Shown here piece after piece: positions 1 through 18,531 of a stretch of DNA of 64,000 bases. Each line of letters opens with the position of its first letter. Position 1 is the first letter of the stretch. The position numbers were made by a program, and so were the translations under genes. The notes under the pieces were generated by a model. That model searched no databases, had not been told where the DNA came from, and worked only from the letters and a program-made list of their open reading frames with translations. Origin of the DNA: Acanthamoeba sp. SK_2022b (taxonomy: Eukaryota; Discosea; Longamoebia; Acanthamoebidae); assembly GCA_027943245.1 (NCBI GenBank), contig JANDJZ010000146.1, positions 1-64,000 on the forward strand, read 5' to 3'.

Positions 1-1278
1 CACACCTGCGAGCATGGCGTTAGAGCTGAGACCAGTCTCACAAGACGCCACAGCTTCTAGGGCAAGTCTTACTGGTGCGGATGCTGGTGTATTGGGGCGT
101 GCTGAAGAGGGGCACGAAGGAGATGATTACGCCCACCACGCCGAGGATGCAGAAGCCGGAAAGGTAGAGGCGCTGCCACATTGGTTCGCACATGAAGGCG
201 TAGTAGAGCATCGGCGAGTAGGACCCCACGAGCAGCATGCTGATGCTCGAGTAGTCGAACCGACACGTCCATTTGTAACTGTGGGGCCATGTCACAGCAG
301 GTGAGCTTATGAATTCGGCACGAAGGGTCACAACTGCGTGCGGCGCAGCTGGATGACGGCGGCAGCGGTTCACGTACGTGCTGGGCGAATGGCAGTTGAA
401 GGCATGGAAGATCGTGGAGCTGAGCATGGAGCACTCGACAGTGAGGAAAAAGAGGGAGAAAAGGAGGGCCTCCGATGACGATCGCCAGTCGTACTGCATG
501 ACCAGACCCGCCAGCACCAGAAATATCGCGAACCCAGTGAAGTGCGTCCATACGTTCCATGACTCTGTGGCACCACACCCGAGTTGTACAGGATTTGGTT
601 AACCAAAGCTATTAATCTTGAGCGAGGACTTGAGAGGAAAGTGTGTCATACTCAATATCCAAGGTTTTAGATATAAGATTCTTATAGAGGGAGCTGGTGG
701 TGGATTAGAGTACCGTTGTGGAGGCGGTAGACGCTGTGTAGGCAGAGCTTGAAGGAGAAGTTGACGCGGTAACCCGTGCGGATGAAGGGATTGTGCTGGA
801 GATAGGGCGGGGCCTCATCGTAGGTGCAAAGCTGGTAGCACTCGGCCCGTCTATCATGAGGATGCACCTCGTGGTGCCGCCCGTCCTCTTCTTCCTCCTC
901 CAGAAGAGTCGCACAGGCCGAGGCCTTCGCGTAGTCATCGACCGTCTCGTTGATGACGGCGGTCATCATCTTGGTAGTGGACCTCCTTCGTGGCGAGATG
1001 GCGTCCTTCGCCACCACGCCTTCACCGCTGATCGAAGCAGTGGGCGGTGCCACTAGCAGGGTCGCACGGGGGCCGTACTTCTCTTCCTTCACTCGCCTGT
1101 CTTCGTCGTCGTCGTCGTCGTCGTCGTCGCTGTCCGAGGTGAATACAAGCCGGGGCAGGCTGTGTGCAGCGGGGGGAGGTGGGAGTTGCGTGCAACCCTC
1201 ACCATCCTCAGAAGGAGAAGACGCCGCGGGGCCAGCACATGCTCCCGTTTGCTTGGCTACGCACGTTAGTCGCGCCAT
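1..1278 (-). CDS. PAQR / adiponectin-receptor-like seven-TM protein (partial)
   Basis: Integral membrane protein of the PAQR (AdipoR/hemolysin III) family, whose members are receptors or zinc-dependent ceramidase-like hydrolases. Exons read on the minus strand: 1278-714, 564-378, 278-73 and one starting at 5 that runs off the window; all introns are GT-AG and the phases join. The first exon has an acidic low-complexity N-terminus (poly-Asp from a GTC/GAC triplet run), then the family's pre-TM block YLQHNPFIRTGYRVNFS. It splices into HNESWNVWTHFTGF, the classic PAQR block. Exon 2 carries SSTIFHAFNCHS, with the conserved Ser and His of the metal site. Exon 3 carries YKWTCRFDYSSISMLLVGS, with the conserved Asp. 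The last His-x3-His motif lies outside the window. ATG at 1278 is preferred; the open frame extends upstream but is not family-like. It diverges from the next gene. Confidence 0.9.
1107..1133. repeat. (TCG)n triplet repeat coding for poly-Asp
   Basis: A short run of TCG/CGT triplets inside the first exon of the PAQR gene. On the minus coding strand it reads as consecutive GAC codons, giving an acidic stretch. It is in frame and expected to vary in length between strains. Confidence 0.8.
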
Positions 1279-1597
1279 GTGTGTCTTTTCTTTGGGTCGT
1301 GCGGAGACGGGACCTGCGGACGCCGGACGAGCACGGTAACGGATGGCGGCGCTGCGGGCAACAGGCGGGGAGATGTGTGAGCGAGAGAGGAAGCGAGAGA
1401 AAATGAAGTGCCCCGGGTTAGGGCACTCAAAAGCAACCGGACTGTGGGCTGTTGCGCGACCCAAAGCCACACAAGCTCCGAAACGAGCTTCAACTAACAG
1501 TTTCTCCTCCACCAACCGCGAATCGCTGCGGTTTCCCGCATTTTCCTTTCGTTAAATTTTCTTTTTTATCTATTGCCGGTCGGCAGCGTTCTAGAAG
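1279..1597. promoter_or_regulatory. Divergent intergenic region (putative bidirectional promoter)
   Basis: 319 bp between the start codons of the PAQR gene (-) and the Bmt2-like gene (+). No coding evidence. A T-rich stretch lies just before the Bmt2 ATG (about 1541-1570). The promoter role is inferred only from the head-to-head arrangement. Confidence 0.4.
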
Positions 1598-3374
1598 ATG
1601 GGGCGTAGGTCCGGTGTGCGTAAGCCCGTCACGCTGGGGGCGCCTGCCGCGCCAACCAGCGGCTCAACTGGAGAGGAGAGGAAGAAGCGGAAGAAAAGGT
1701 CCGTTGGTGGAGGACCACCGGGAGCGGTCACCGGAGGAGAGCATGCTCAGCTCATCGCGCAGTACCATGCCCTCAACAAATACCGTGAGTCCCTCGACCA
1801 CGATCCCACCCTTACCCCGGCCGACCGCGTCGCCAAACGCCGCAAACTCGACGCCCAACTCGCCAAGGTGCGCCTCCTTTTTTGGTGTGTTTTGTGCTGC
1901 AAGAGTGCTAGCTGTTAGTGAGCTGACCCTTCACCCGCATGCTGCTATCCTCCCAGCTGGGAGGATTGGAGGCCTATCAACAAGCCAGGTTCCCTGTCCC
2001 TTTATCCCAAGTGCCCAGGGTCTGCAGCCGTGCGCGCGCGTGATGCTGACGATATTGCCATTCTGCTTGCTTCGCGGTCTTGGGCGTGCGCAGTCTGGTA
2101 GGCGAAACAGCACCGGAGCACAAGTTCAATGCTGGGAAGTGGGTGGTGTCAGAGCTGCGCGCTGCCCGGGAGGCCGAAAGCAAGCAGGACGGCGCCGAAA
2201 CGGATGGGAAGCTGCGGCTGCTGGACGTAGGCGCGATCAAGAACCAATACCTCGACCACGGTTCGTGGCTCAATGTTACGGCCATCGACCTCAACCCGCA
2301 GCATTCGTCAGTCATCAAGGCCGACTTCTTTGAGTTCTCGCGCGAGTACGTGTGCCCTCCGCATTGTGCGTGGCGTGCTGTGTGTTTCTACCAACGCGTT
2401 CTCTCCCTCAGGTGCAAGGAGCCATTTGACGTGGCGGTGCTGAGTCTAGTAATCAACTTCGTGGGCGACCCGAGGCGTAAGGGCGAGATGCTGGTTCGAT
2501 GTCAGGCCCTGGTGCGCGACGGAGGCACTCTCTTCATCGTTCTTCCACTGGCCTGCATTACCAACTCCCGGTAAATATTTATTCGATGATTTTTTTTTAA
2601 TTTTTATTATTATTATTATTTACTTGCGAGCGCCCCAGACGCCCAGCTAAACGCTCCTTTCACCATATGGTGCAGGTACATGAAACACTCGCGCTTCGTG
2701 AAGATGCTCAGATCTCTCGGTTTCGAGTTGATCAAGTCCAAGACCAGCGCCAAGCTGTGCTTCTTCGTCTTCAGGAAACTTTCTGCGGAGGAGCGGGCCC
2801 AGGTAAAGAGCTCAAAAAGATCTCTTTCCCCCTCCTCCCCACTATGAGTTGGGGTGTACAGGCGAAGCCTGCTCACACCCGCCCAACCCGCGGTGTCGGC
2901 TTGGCCCGCCACATCCAACAGGACGCGACGGCCCAACCGCGCGAGTTCAAGCGAAAGCTGTGTCGGGGCGGCCTTGGCCGCAACAACTTTTGCGTCATCC
3001 TCGCGGGTCCAAGAGGACGGCTAGCGCGACGAGAAGAGGACGAAGCAGAGCAAGTTGAAGAAAATGACGACGACGGATTGGAGGAGGAAGAGGAAGAGGA
3101 AGAGGAGAAGCAGGAAGAGGAAGAACGAAAAACGACACGAACGGAAAAACCAAGCACTACCACGCGGGCAGTGGGAAAGAGGAAGCAAGCGCCGCAGCGA
3201 TTGATGTCAACTTCATCGGCCGCGTTGGCCAAACGAGCGGGTAAACGACAGAGGACAAGCAGCTCCAGGCCACCACAACATGCGCCAAGCTTCAATCACA
3301 AGAGCACTAGCGCTCAGGGTGCTCCCTCGCCCAAGGAACGAGCGCGGGCATTTGCGTCGCGCATTCGGCCCTAA
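1598..3374 (+). CDS. Bmt2/SAMTOR-type S-adenosylmethionine-dependent methyltransferase
   Basis: Homologue of yeast Bmt2, which makes an m1A in 25S rRNA, and of animal SAMTOR, a SAM sensor for mTORC1. Six exons join in phase: 1598-1867, 1957-1988, 2094-2345, 2412-2570, 2676-2802 and 2862-3374, giving about 450 aa. Visible blocks are a basic N-terminus, LGGLEAYQQAS across the exon 2/3 junction, motif I-like LLDVGAI, the acidic loop AIDLNPQ, KADFFEF, then FDVAVLSLVINFV, and the family block RYMKHSRFVKMLRSLGFE. Exon 6 begins with the typical ending KLCRGGLGRNNFCVIL, followed by a long Glu-rich then Lys/Arg-rich tail of about 110 residues that the core family lacks. The tail suggests nuclear or nucleolar residence (inference). 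The SAM-binding segment looks intact, so an active rRNA methyltransferase is as likely as a sensor. Confidence 0.85.
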
Positions 3375-3588
3375 GAGTGGCAGGTGAACACACTCACGAA
3401 GCTTGATGAAGATGATGACGACGAGACAAACCAACACCCGCAATGACAAATTGCCCTTGTGTGATGGGATCAATGATGATGAAGAAATATCACCAGTGGT
3501 TGAGAAACAAGGAGCGCTGAGCATGCATTGCGCGCGGCCCCTAAGGGGAGAGAGCTGTAGTCAAGTTTCCTCACAGCTGACGCAGATG

Positions 3589-6062
3589 TTAGGCGACATA
3601 GTGCTCCTCCACCGACGAGACCAAGTTGAGCTTCTTTTCCAGCTTGGTTTCGAAGAACTCCTTGATTTCATCGGTGTTGCTTGGGTTGGTGGTGATAGAG
3701 ATGTTGGTCTGGAAGAAAGCACGCCAACCAAAAAAAAAGAAACAAAATTAACAACTCGCCCAACCAACAAATCGACCCAGTTGCATCACAGCGTGTTTGC
3801 AAGAGGTGAGGAGGTTGTACTCGGGCAGGATCAAAGAGCGGAGCGAGGTACTTGTTAAGCACGCGATACAAATCATCCAGCGTGACCGCCTTGTTGGAGG
3901 GAACAGGATTTAGAAAAAACAATGTTTTGTCACTCATCAAAGCCCCAAGCGGGGAATCTTACCTGGACCTCCTCAAGCATACGCTTGTTGGCGTCGTAAG
4001 GAGCGCTAGACAGGTAGTTGAGAAGCGAGTTCGCGGCAGCGGCGGGCGCTGTCTCCTAGACGATGTTCATGGCGTGTGAGATTGAAGAATTCATGGCGTT
4101 TGTGTTGAAGGGGTGGAGGCGAGAGTTGGTAGTGATAACGGACCTCGCGCGAGATGATCGAAAAGATGCTGCTGCTCTTCGCGGCAGCTACTCCGGTCTC
4201 CTCGAACTCCACCTGCGCGTAGCAGAAGTATGCGGTGATTTAGGGGGGGGGGCTGTTAGCAGGAACACGGAATACCCGTCCTGGGAGACCGCAAGGGGAG
4301 CAGACCTCTCGCTTGACAAACTTCTCGATTATGGCCTGGGACTGTTGGTAGGCCTTGGGTATGGAGACAGACTTGTAAAGCACGAAATAGAGCAGCCTAT
4401 CAATAATAAATAAATAGATAAATAAAAATTCGGAAAAAAGAGGAATCATTAGAGGCCACAGGCGGGACAGACACAACCTACGGGAGGCAAGTGACATACC
4501 CTTGTTCAGGCCTGAGCCGTATGGAGTACGAATAAGCCAGGCCCATGCCACGCAGCTGCTTCCAGAAAGGTCCTTCCATGGTGGTCTGCGAGCGCACAGT
4601 AAGGGGGGGGGGGGATGGTCAGGCACCACCCCCAATCACGCCACGCACATACAAGGCGCCTTATGAGGTTGTCTCCGTACGAGGTATTCGTTCAAAACCA
4701 TCAGCGGCGGAACATCGGGATCGTCCCACGCGGTTGGTCCTGGGTGCGTCTGTACGAGGTAGGAGCTCTCAATGGCCGCCAGACTCAGCATGTTGCCCTT
4801 GAAGAAGAAGAAGAAGGGCGACAGAGTGAGATTACCAGTGGCAGTGATCGCAATACGTTCTTAGAAGGAATCCACAAGCCACGTACGTGTTCGGGCTTGG
4901 TGACCTGGGCAGTGTGGTAGGCAAACGAACTCTTGATCTCGTCGAGGTCCTGCAACACACCGGCCTGCAAAAATGATATGTGATGAAGGGGTTTACACGG
5001 GCAACGGTCTCCGTCGACCTTTGGGTGCTCGCCCTTGGTACAAAAACGAAACGAGGTAAATACCTCGTTAAGCTGCAGCGTCGAGCGGATACGCTGGGGC
5101 AGGAAGCCGTTAGCCCAGGGTCCGAGCGGGTCGCTCAACTTCCCGTAGACATTGCCAGCGACGTGCACCCTGGGTCGTCATGGAAATTCGCCTCACGATG
5201 AGCAAACGCGCCACGCCGACAAAGGAGAGAAGGGAGAATGGTGCGTGATGTCCATCGTACCTAATGTTCTCGGGCTTACAAAGGGCATCGCGGAAAGAGA
5301 GGAAGTCGGCAAGGACCTCCTTGGCACCATCCTGCGCGGAAGAGGAGCGGTTGTTCATATTTATACACCTTGTTGTGAAGATTCACACGTAGGGGAAGCG
5401 TACCTCGGTCTTGAGCTTCTCGATAAGGTTGGCGAGGAAGCGATGCTGCTTGACCACGTTGATGGCGCCGTGATTGCTCCTTACCCTATCGAAGTTGAGG
5501 TAGGCAATATCGGTGGAGACCATCTGCCCGCATTCACAAGCTGAGGGTGAGTTTCTCCAAATCCAGTCCACTACAGTGCGCGCCCTGAGCTTTGACGGTA
5601 CCTCCATTCCTTCACGCTTGAACTGGGCCGCATCGTTGACCAGCTTCTGCGCCGTAATGATCAACCTGCATGGCGAAATAGTCCTGAGCTCAAGCTGCCA
5701 AACAGCCCTTTTTGGATGGCGAGTTACCTCTCGGCGGTGAATTGAGTGTTGAAGATGAAATCCTTCATCCACTCAACAATGCGTTCGTACTTGTCCACCT
5801 TTTGCACCGGCCAGGGAGAGACGTCAGCACGCGCAGTTGCAGTCACCACGCACGCACGCACACCACACATAATGTACATGTAGGTCACCGGAACTGTACC
5901 TCGGATTTAAGGTTGAGCACGACTGCTTGCGCAAACGTTCCGCAAGAGAAGGCACGGCCGTCACGACCAAGGGTGCTGTAGGAGGACAGGGTGTCGGCGT
6001 TGAGCTGCGACACCACTTCCTCGTGTGACAGTTTCTTCCCGCTGTCTTGTACGATGGGGGCC

Positions 6063-6125
<63 letters not shown>

Positions 6126-9100
6126 ACGTGGAAGACGGGCCAGTCAGAACAAAGGTATCAATGACTTCCCTAGGGGCTACGAGGGGGGGCCTGTACCTCG
6201 AAGAGGGCATCCAAATACAGCCCGAGGTAAGGCCGGTAGCGATCGTCCAACTTGGTGGTGTCGATCAGAACTGTGGTGGAGATGAAGAGAGACGGGATGT
6301 CGTCGAATTGCACGAAGAACGCGGGCGCTCTAGCTTCGGTGCTGACCTTCTCCTTCAGCTTGTTGTTACCCTCGGTCTCCATGGGCGGTCTGTGGTTGCG
6401 GAAGGTGGAGATGGGAATGGTGGGGATCTTGCTGGTGTCCGGGATAGGGAATTTCGCTGTACACATGTGCACGTAACGAAAATACATGTTCAGGATCGGC
6501 CCGCACTTGCCCGAGAAGTGACATGAGAGCAGGGAGGGGCCCGGTCAGGTTGCCAAACGTACCGAGTTCGCCAGTGGGTATCTGCACATCGTTGGCGGCG
6601 AGAGAGGCCTTCAGCTGCTCACCCAGCTGCTTCAACTTCTCTTGTCCAAGGGCCTCGGCCTCAACGACACAACAGAAGCAGCAGAGGAGGTGTAAATAGT
6701 GGGGACACGGGCATGCGCGTGCAACTGCTGCCGCGAAACGTGCAACTTGGTGCCAAGCTGGTACCTGGGCAGACACTCTCTGGCGCTCATCGTCGGCCAG
6801 CTTTTTCGCAAATTCGGCCGAGGGCTTGCCCAAGATGAAACCGTACGGCTGCTCCAACAGATTTCTGTTTTTTGCGAGGCAAACAGACACGCACACAGGC
6901 ACCGGTCAGCTGTTCGCTCGCTCGAGGTGGAGACTCCTGCAAAAACCACAATACGTCCTCACCTTTTGATGAGATCAACCCAGAACGCGCTGTCTTTGGC
7001 CTTCAGGGCCAACAGGCGAGTTGACTCCTGCAAATAGTCGGGGAGCTGAGCAGGCTTGCCGTAGAGGAAGTCAGAGATGAACTTGAGCGCGAGCGTGTCG
7101 TGCGGCCGGGTTTCCAATCGGCTGAGGAACTAAGAATGTCGAGGAATAGTAAATGAGCCCGCTCAACGAATGTCCTGAGAAGAGCCCGCTTAGCTTTGCG
7201 TGCCGAGTGTACCTTGAGGTATTCCCTGTGAATGACTGACGTCATCCTTTCCATGTCGATACCAGTTTCTACTACCTTCTTGATCACATCAAAGAACGCA
7301 GTCTTGAGCTCGCCGAGCTTCTCCATTGGTGCACTCTCAAAGTGGACGAACTGCATTGGGGACAACATTTAAGATAAAAAACGAGTGCATAAACCAAGCA
7401 ATAAAAACATCATAGACGCACGCTACGTCGCTGCGACAAGTTGTGCTCACCTGAACAAAAACGGAGTTCTCACAGAAGGAGGCATCGATATCGGAGCAGA
7501 ATGGGTCGGCGGTGTCGACCAGGGCCTTCTGCAGGGGCGCAATCGCTGAGTCCGTGAGGTATTGCCACATCACTCGCAGCGCAGTGATTTGGTTAAAGTC
7601 CTGCAAGACAGAATCGAACGGGGGTGAGACAAACACCACCACCCACCACCCACCGCACGAGATACACCAATGCAATGCGGAAGGCAAGAGAGCGTGCGTA
7701 CATCGTAGCGAGGCCCACGCCAACCGACCATGGCTTCTCCGATCTCCTCGTCATCAGCAGGGAATGGAATCTCTACTTCGGAGGTTTCCTCGAAGGGAGG
7801 CACCGACGATGACCACGGGCGCTCCATCGCGGAGAGTGCTCCCTGCATGGATGGAAGCGAGGCAAAGTTTGTATCTACGCTAATGAGGGCAATTCTTAGT
7901 CGTTGTACCTTGGTCGCGATCTTGTCTTCAAAGGGTGCTAGCACTGGGAAAACTTGTTCGGGCTTGATCTTGCCATTGATAATGAGGCACAAGTTGTCAG
8001 GCCTGTAAAACGCCTTGTGGTAGTCCTGGACTGTACAAAGTCGTGAGCCGCGGAACTCTCCGAATGCCTGGTGGTGTGGCCTCTCTACTGGTGCTGCAGT
8101 ACCCTGTTTGGCAGTGAGCTGCCTGAGGTCAGCCATCATGCCCCCGGTCTCATACTTGAAGCCGCAGTCGCCGGGATAAACAAGGTCCAACAGCCTGGGC
8201 ATCACCATGAGAAACGTTCGTCGTTATTAAATAAAAATAGAGAAAATTAATAATAACTAGCGACCAAGTCACACACGTGGTTGTCAGAGCGTAAGGCTCT
8301 AGACGCACTTGCGGTAGAGGATGGAAAAGCTCTGGTTTTCGCGTGCTTGCATTTCGCAGTACACTACGCCAGCATCCTCACCCTCGGAAGTGATGTGATG
8401 GACCTCGGTATGGAAACCCTGTAACAAGGAGGATCACCACAACAGACCTTCAGCACCGAACGATTGCTCAAGTAAGCAGCCGCAGAAACACCTACCGTGT
8501 CAGTGAGCGTGGGGTAGAGGACGTGATCGAGATAGACGGGCAGCAGGTTGAGGAAGCCTTCGCTACCGGCCTGAGTGAAGCGCATTAATTAGGGATCTTC
8601 CATGTTACAACATGCACCGTCGGGATCACCACGTACAACTTCAACGGTGTAGCAGGTGTGGTCTACGTCAGTCCAGGCGTCTGTGTGAGCCACCAACAGC
8701 TTCATGTCAGCGCGAGGTGGGCAAACATCATCTTCTGGTTCAAGTTACTTGGCTTCCATGGGTGGGGAGGGAGAGAGGGAGGGAGGGAGGGAGCACATAC
8801 TCGTGCCCCGAGCGAGACAGCGGTTGGCGAGAGAATCGAGCACGCCCTTGTAGGGGTACTGCTCTGAGCCGAGGAAGATCAGATGCTCCAGCGTGTGTGG
8901 CAACCTAGATACGTCTCAACCACCCAGCATTGTGAATTGAAGAGCGAAAACACCATTGGTGGTATCATCGTTGCAGCCCTTGCTGGCTCTCCCACTTCTG
9001 GCCAACATACCCAAAGTTATCATGTGCCTCGGTGGGCAACGCAAAGTAGCCGTTCACCAGAGGACCTGTAACACGTCACACGCCGAGGAATATGCAATTC

Positions 9101-9270
9101 GTGTGTGAACAAAGATTTGAAAGAGAGAGCTTGGTCGCTGTACCTTCGATTTCAGCCATGGCCAACGTGAGGCCGCTCTTTTGGGAGCGAAACTTACGAA
9201 CGGGCACGCCATCTGAGACGAACTCTTCCAGGACTTCCCACCAACCGTGCACGATCTGCTTCGACTCCAT
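3589..9270 (-). CDS. M16 family zinc metallopeptidase (C05D11.1 / Sdd3-like)
   Basis: Large inverzincin peptidase of clan ME, related to insulysin and presequence protease, closest in wording to the eukaryotic C05D11.1/Sdd3 subgroup. Many short exons run from ATG 9270 (MESKQIVHGWWEVLEEF) to TAA 3589-3591 (ending SSVEEHYVA). The active-site motif HTLEH (HxxEH) is near 8880 in LPHTLEHLIFLGSEQYPYKG, followed by DAWTDVDHTCYTVE and, about 70 residues on, VVYCEMQ, which can supply the third zinc ligand Glu. Further family blocks are VMPRLLDLVYPGDCGFKYE and FYRPDNLCLIINGKI near 8000-8200. The C-terminal inactive half includes LFISTTVLIDTTKLDD near 6270. Catalysis should be intact. The cytosolic or mitochondrial location is not evident: I see no clear presequence. 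Introns include one dominated by a CA/GT microsatellite (6065-6124). Confidence 0.85.
6065..6124. repeat. (CA)n microsatellite in M16 intron
   Basis: About 60 bp of pure CA, reading GT on the coding minus strand. It fills nearly half of an intron of roughly 140 bp, ending at a TTAG acceptor at about 6062. The flanking exons read DALFE and APIVQDSGKK. Confidence 0.95.
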
Positions 9271-9524
9271 CTGCCACGCACAGTGCGTCTGGCCAATTTT
9301 TCGCTTTTGTTCCAATCAGGAGAGAAAAAAAAAACCTTGGCGAGAGAAAATGGAGGTAAATAAATAACAGGTAGTTGGCCGTCAAGGTTCACCGTGTGTA
9401 CACCAACAAGTTGTTGTGGTCATTTTGTGGATGGGGAGGAAAGAGAGAAGGATGGCATGTCTACAAGGAGAGGAGGCGCAAGGTCCCTTCATGCGTGAGG
9501 AGGCAGGCGCGCAATTCGCTCCCT

Positions 9525-14855
<5,331 letters not shown>

Positions 14856-15447
14856 GAGCGGGCCCGATCTTTCTTCTGTTTCGCGTTGGCCTCCCTCCAG
14901 AGCTCTCTACTGACAGTGAAGGAGAAGAACGCGACAGGCTCCAATCTCGGCACACCCTGCCACTGGTGTTCAAAAAAGAAAATAGAATACAACAACCGCG
15001 TTGGGGCCGGCCCAAGAAGGCTCAGCACCCAGGGAGGAGGGTTGGCTTTAAGGTGGCGATAAGGCGCCCTAAAAACAACCAAGATGCGTTGCTATGACCC
15101 GCATACCTTCCGCGGACAAGCTTGGCCTTTCCTTTTCTGCGTTCACATCATCGCAGCTGCGGCCAGCATCATCATCATTTCTTTCATTCAATACCAGAGG
15201 ACCTCCTTGAAGGTTAGGCGAGACAAGAAAGAAGGTGACTACCTTCTTCTCCTGGGGATCGCCAGCGTAAACCGGGCTTGTGGTTGCCTCTCGATTTAAA
15301 TAATAAAATGGCAGGAATGCGGGCGAGGCAAAAATTTTAAGCGGGACTATGGTAATTTATCGGGGTCGCGAAAAATGAGGAGTGGTGGCATACGCTACCA
15401 CAACTGCGTTATCCCAAACGCCCAGCATACGCGCAGTATTGCGGAGC
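14856..15447. promoter_or_regulatory. Divergent intergenic region between tyrosine kinase and PH-patatin genes
   Basis: About 590 bp between two start codons facing away from each other. I found no convincing exon. An AT-rich stretch (TAAATAATAAAA, about 15297-15308) lies 140 bp before the PH-patatin ATG. Promoter function is inferred from position only. Confidence 0.35.
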
Positions 15448-18400
15448 ATGGATGCAGCCTGGGCAGATCACACAAGCACTTCTACTACTGAGACACGGGA
15501 AGATGAGACCGTAACAAAGGGACCCTTACATCGCGCGAGGACCATTTCGCGCTCTCAGTCTGAGCCGTCCCTTGCGCTGCGCGAGTTGGAGGGCTGGCTG
15601 ACAAAGCAGGGTCCTCCTCCTCCTCCTCCTCCTCCTCCTCCTCTCGTCCGTCTTTCGTCTCCCTCACGGTTGGGGCTGGTTTTGGTTCCTTGTTGGGGGG
15701 GGGGTGATTCGTTAGGTTCACACTGGCGCACATGGAGGGAGCGGTGGTTCCGCCTTTGCACCACTACGGGACAGTTGCACTATTTCAAGCTCATGCATGT
15801 GCGATACTCCCCCTTTCTCCTGCTTCATACTTGCTGCGCGTGAGACGGCAAAAAACTGCTTGCATTGCCCGAGCACTGAGAGGCAGGACCTAATGACATG
15901 ACGAGTTTCCTTTGGTTGTGCTAGGACACGCAACCGCTGGGTTCCATCTCGCTCGAGGGTGCCAGGCTGGCCCTCGATGAAGGCAAGTTTTGGCGCGGTA
16001 GCTACGGGTATATTCTTGCGCTCACTTGCACATCACAACTACTGCTGATGCGGTAAGGCCTTTTTGATGAATTAACAACTGCGTACTATGGGAACGCAGG
16101 TGGATCATCTATGTCGAGAAGCCGAAGAAGCGGGAGTTCCTCCTCTGCACGAAGCAGCGCCAAACTCGAGATGAGTGGATGGGCGCTATTCAAGCACTTA
16201 TTTTCCACAAAACTTCACCCCAGTCTTCTCTTTCCTCTTCATCTGCCTTTCTTTCCTCTTCTCTACCCCACCTCTCCAGTTCGTCATCCTTTTCCGTAAA
16301 GACCGCCAGCGAAAGGGAGATCTCTGAAAGCGCCTACCTGAGCGTCGAAGAAACACTTGTCGGTGACACAGCGACAGACACGGGCAGCCTATACTGGAAG
16401 CGGTACCGCTAGCTGCTCTAAGTATTTCACTGTCTGCTGCTCTTGAAGCAAATCTGATCAGATATCTCTCTCTTTCTATATGTTTTACACAGAACGCTTT
16501 GGATTGCGGCTTACAAAGACGAAGATCACACGACCAGCTGCGCGATCGACAAATCGACCAGACGGCTCGTGAAAGTCGATCCATACGATTATGAGAGCCA
16601 ACAACAATTGCCAGGCCTGATGGAAGTACGTGGCGTCTTTTGTCGTTCGGCGATTCGGTGATTGATGTGCGTGCGTGCTCAGTGTGACTTCTTTTTGTGC
16701 ATGTATATTGCAGCCACGTGGGGTACTGGGATTGCACAACAAGAACTCTGCCACACCAGTGCCTGTTCTGGCTGACATCTCTGACGGCTACCTAGCTTAC
16801 GCGCAGCTGATTTTTAATGTATGCACACAGCCCCCCTCCACCGAACACTCACGTACAAGACAAGGAGATACCACGGCATGATGCGCTCATTGCTGCGGGC
16901 TTGGTTGACCGGCCATGTACAGGGGGCTGACTGCATAAACCACGACTACCTGGACCTACTGAACAAAAAAGCGGAACAAGAGCGAAGAGAACGCGAACGC
17001 GAGAGTGAAGAGAAGAGGCTGCATAGTGGCGGAGACGTCCGCGAGGACATCGAAGGGGAGGCCCCCGTCTTTCCGCCCGTCGCTAAGCGCGTCCTATTCG
17101 CTGGTGCGATTGAATCCTTCCTCCTCCCAGTGATCTTCAATCTGATTGGCCAGCTCCCGGTGGTTCATCCAATTTGCAGGCACCGAAGGCTGGGTACTCA
17201 ATGTGATGATGAAGAACCTTGGGGCTGTCCGTATCGCCGCCAGCTCGTTTGAGGAAATTCAGGAATGGACACGCTTCCTGCTGACTCCATTGAAAAGCGG
17301 CGCCAATCAGCGCACTACGTCTGTGAACGGGTTCCTGTGGATTGGTATACCTTCCTGCCCACACTCCTGCCCTCTGTAAAGTGAGGCTAATTCGTTGGCT
17401 TCCGCGATCGCTGCGTCATTGAACGCCTTCAACCATCTTTGTTCCACTCCCACCTCACCGCACAACCAGGCAAGGACAAAGAAAAGAGTTGGGAACGTTT
17501 CTACTGTGTCTCTGATGGCGTCAAGTTCGAGTACTACAAGATCAAGAACGTCGTATGTTCTTCCTCTTCATTCATCCTGAAGCATGCACTTGGATGCAAC
17601 GTTACTGCCGTTTGGTCACACAATCAATGAAACGCTGGTGCGGTGCAGGAAATCGTGAGGCTCGCAGCGATTACCAAAGTTGACACGAGCTGGCTAGTGG
17701 CTGGGGTACTTTGTGGCGCCCCTTCCCCGGCCTCTCTTCTGGAACATCACTTACACAGACGACTCCACAACGGAACAGGGCTCCCGCAAAGGAGCCGTCA
17801 GCAAGCATCTGATCGACATCAAGAACTACAACTATGCTGTTAGTGTTCATACCGATGCCGGCGACGTTGGCAAGAAGTTGAGTTTCATGACACAGGTAAG
17901 CGCCGCCGATCGCAGGCGCTCAAGTTCACCAGCTGACGTTGTTCGTTGTTCGTTGTCGTCGTCTACATGTAGGATGAGGAGCATGCGTTCTTCTGGAAAA
18001 CAGCACTGGAAAATGGTCCCTCTTCCCGCGTCGACACGGCCAAGACAGCCAAGCTGCTCAAGAAGAGCCTGGAGGGCATGAACAACCACACCCCCGCTGG
18101 AAACCACGGACACACTGCCGAGCACCACTCGCCGGCTCTCACCCGCGCCCACAGCGAGCTTGCTGCCTCGGCGCCTGCTTTTTCGGCGACTCATTCTCCG
18201 CCCGTGCTTGCACGTGCAACCTCCGACCTTCTGCCATTGGCGTCCGCCGGGAGCAGCGCCGTTCGGTATCTACCTTCCTTCCGTGTTCCCCCTCTCCCTC
18301 TTCAATGCAAGAGAGGGCTCACTCCTCCTGTTGTACTCGTGTTTGCTCCCTCAGGGCTGCCGCGGACGGGCTGAACAAACACTATCTGCAAGCTGAAGCC

Positions 18401-18481
18401 GCTGTTCAGGTAAACACATACCGGGTGGTGGTGGATTCCTTCATCGCAGAAACATGGTTTCCAGAATTGATTCGTTGAGTT

Positions 18482-18531
<50 letters not shown>

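Noticed and set aside
5824..6210. A small secreted Cys/Val-rich peptide gene on the minus strand
   Set aside because: Frame runs through a microsatellite and an M16 exon in the wrong phase.
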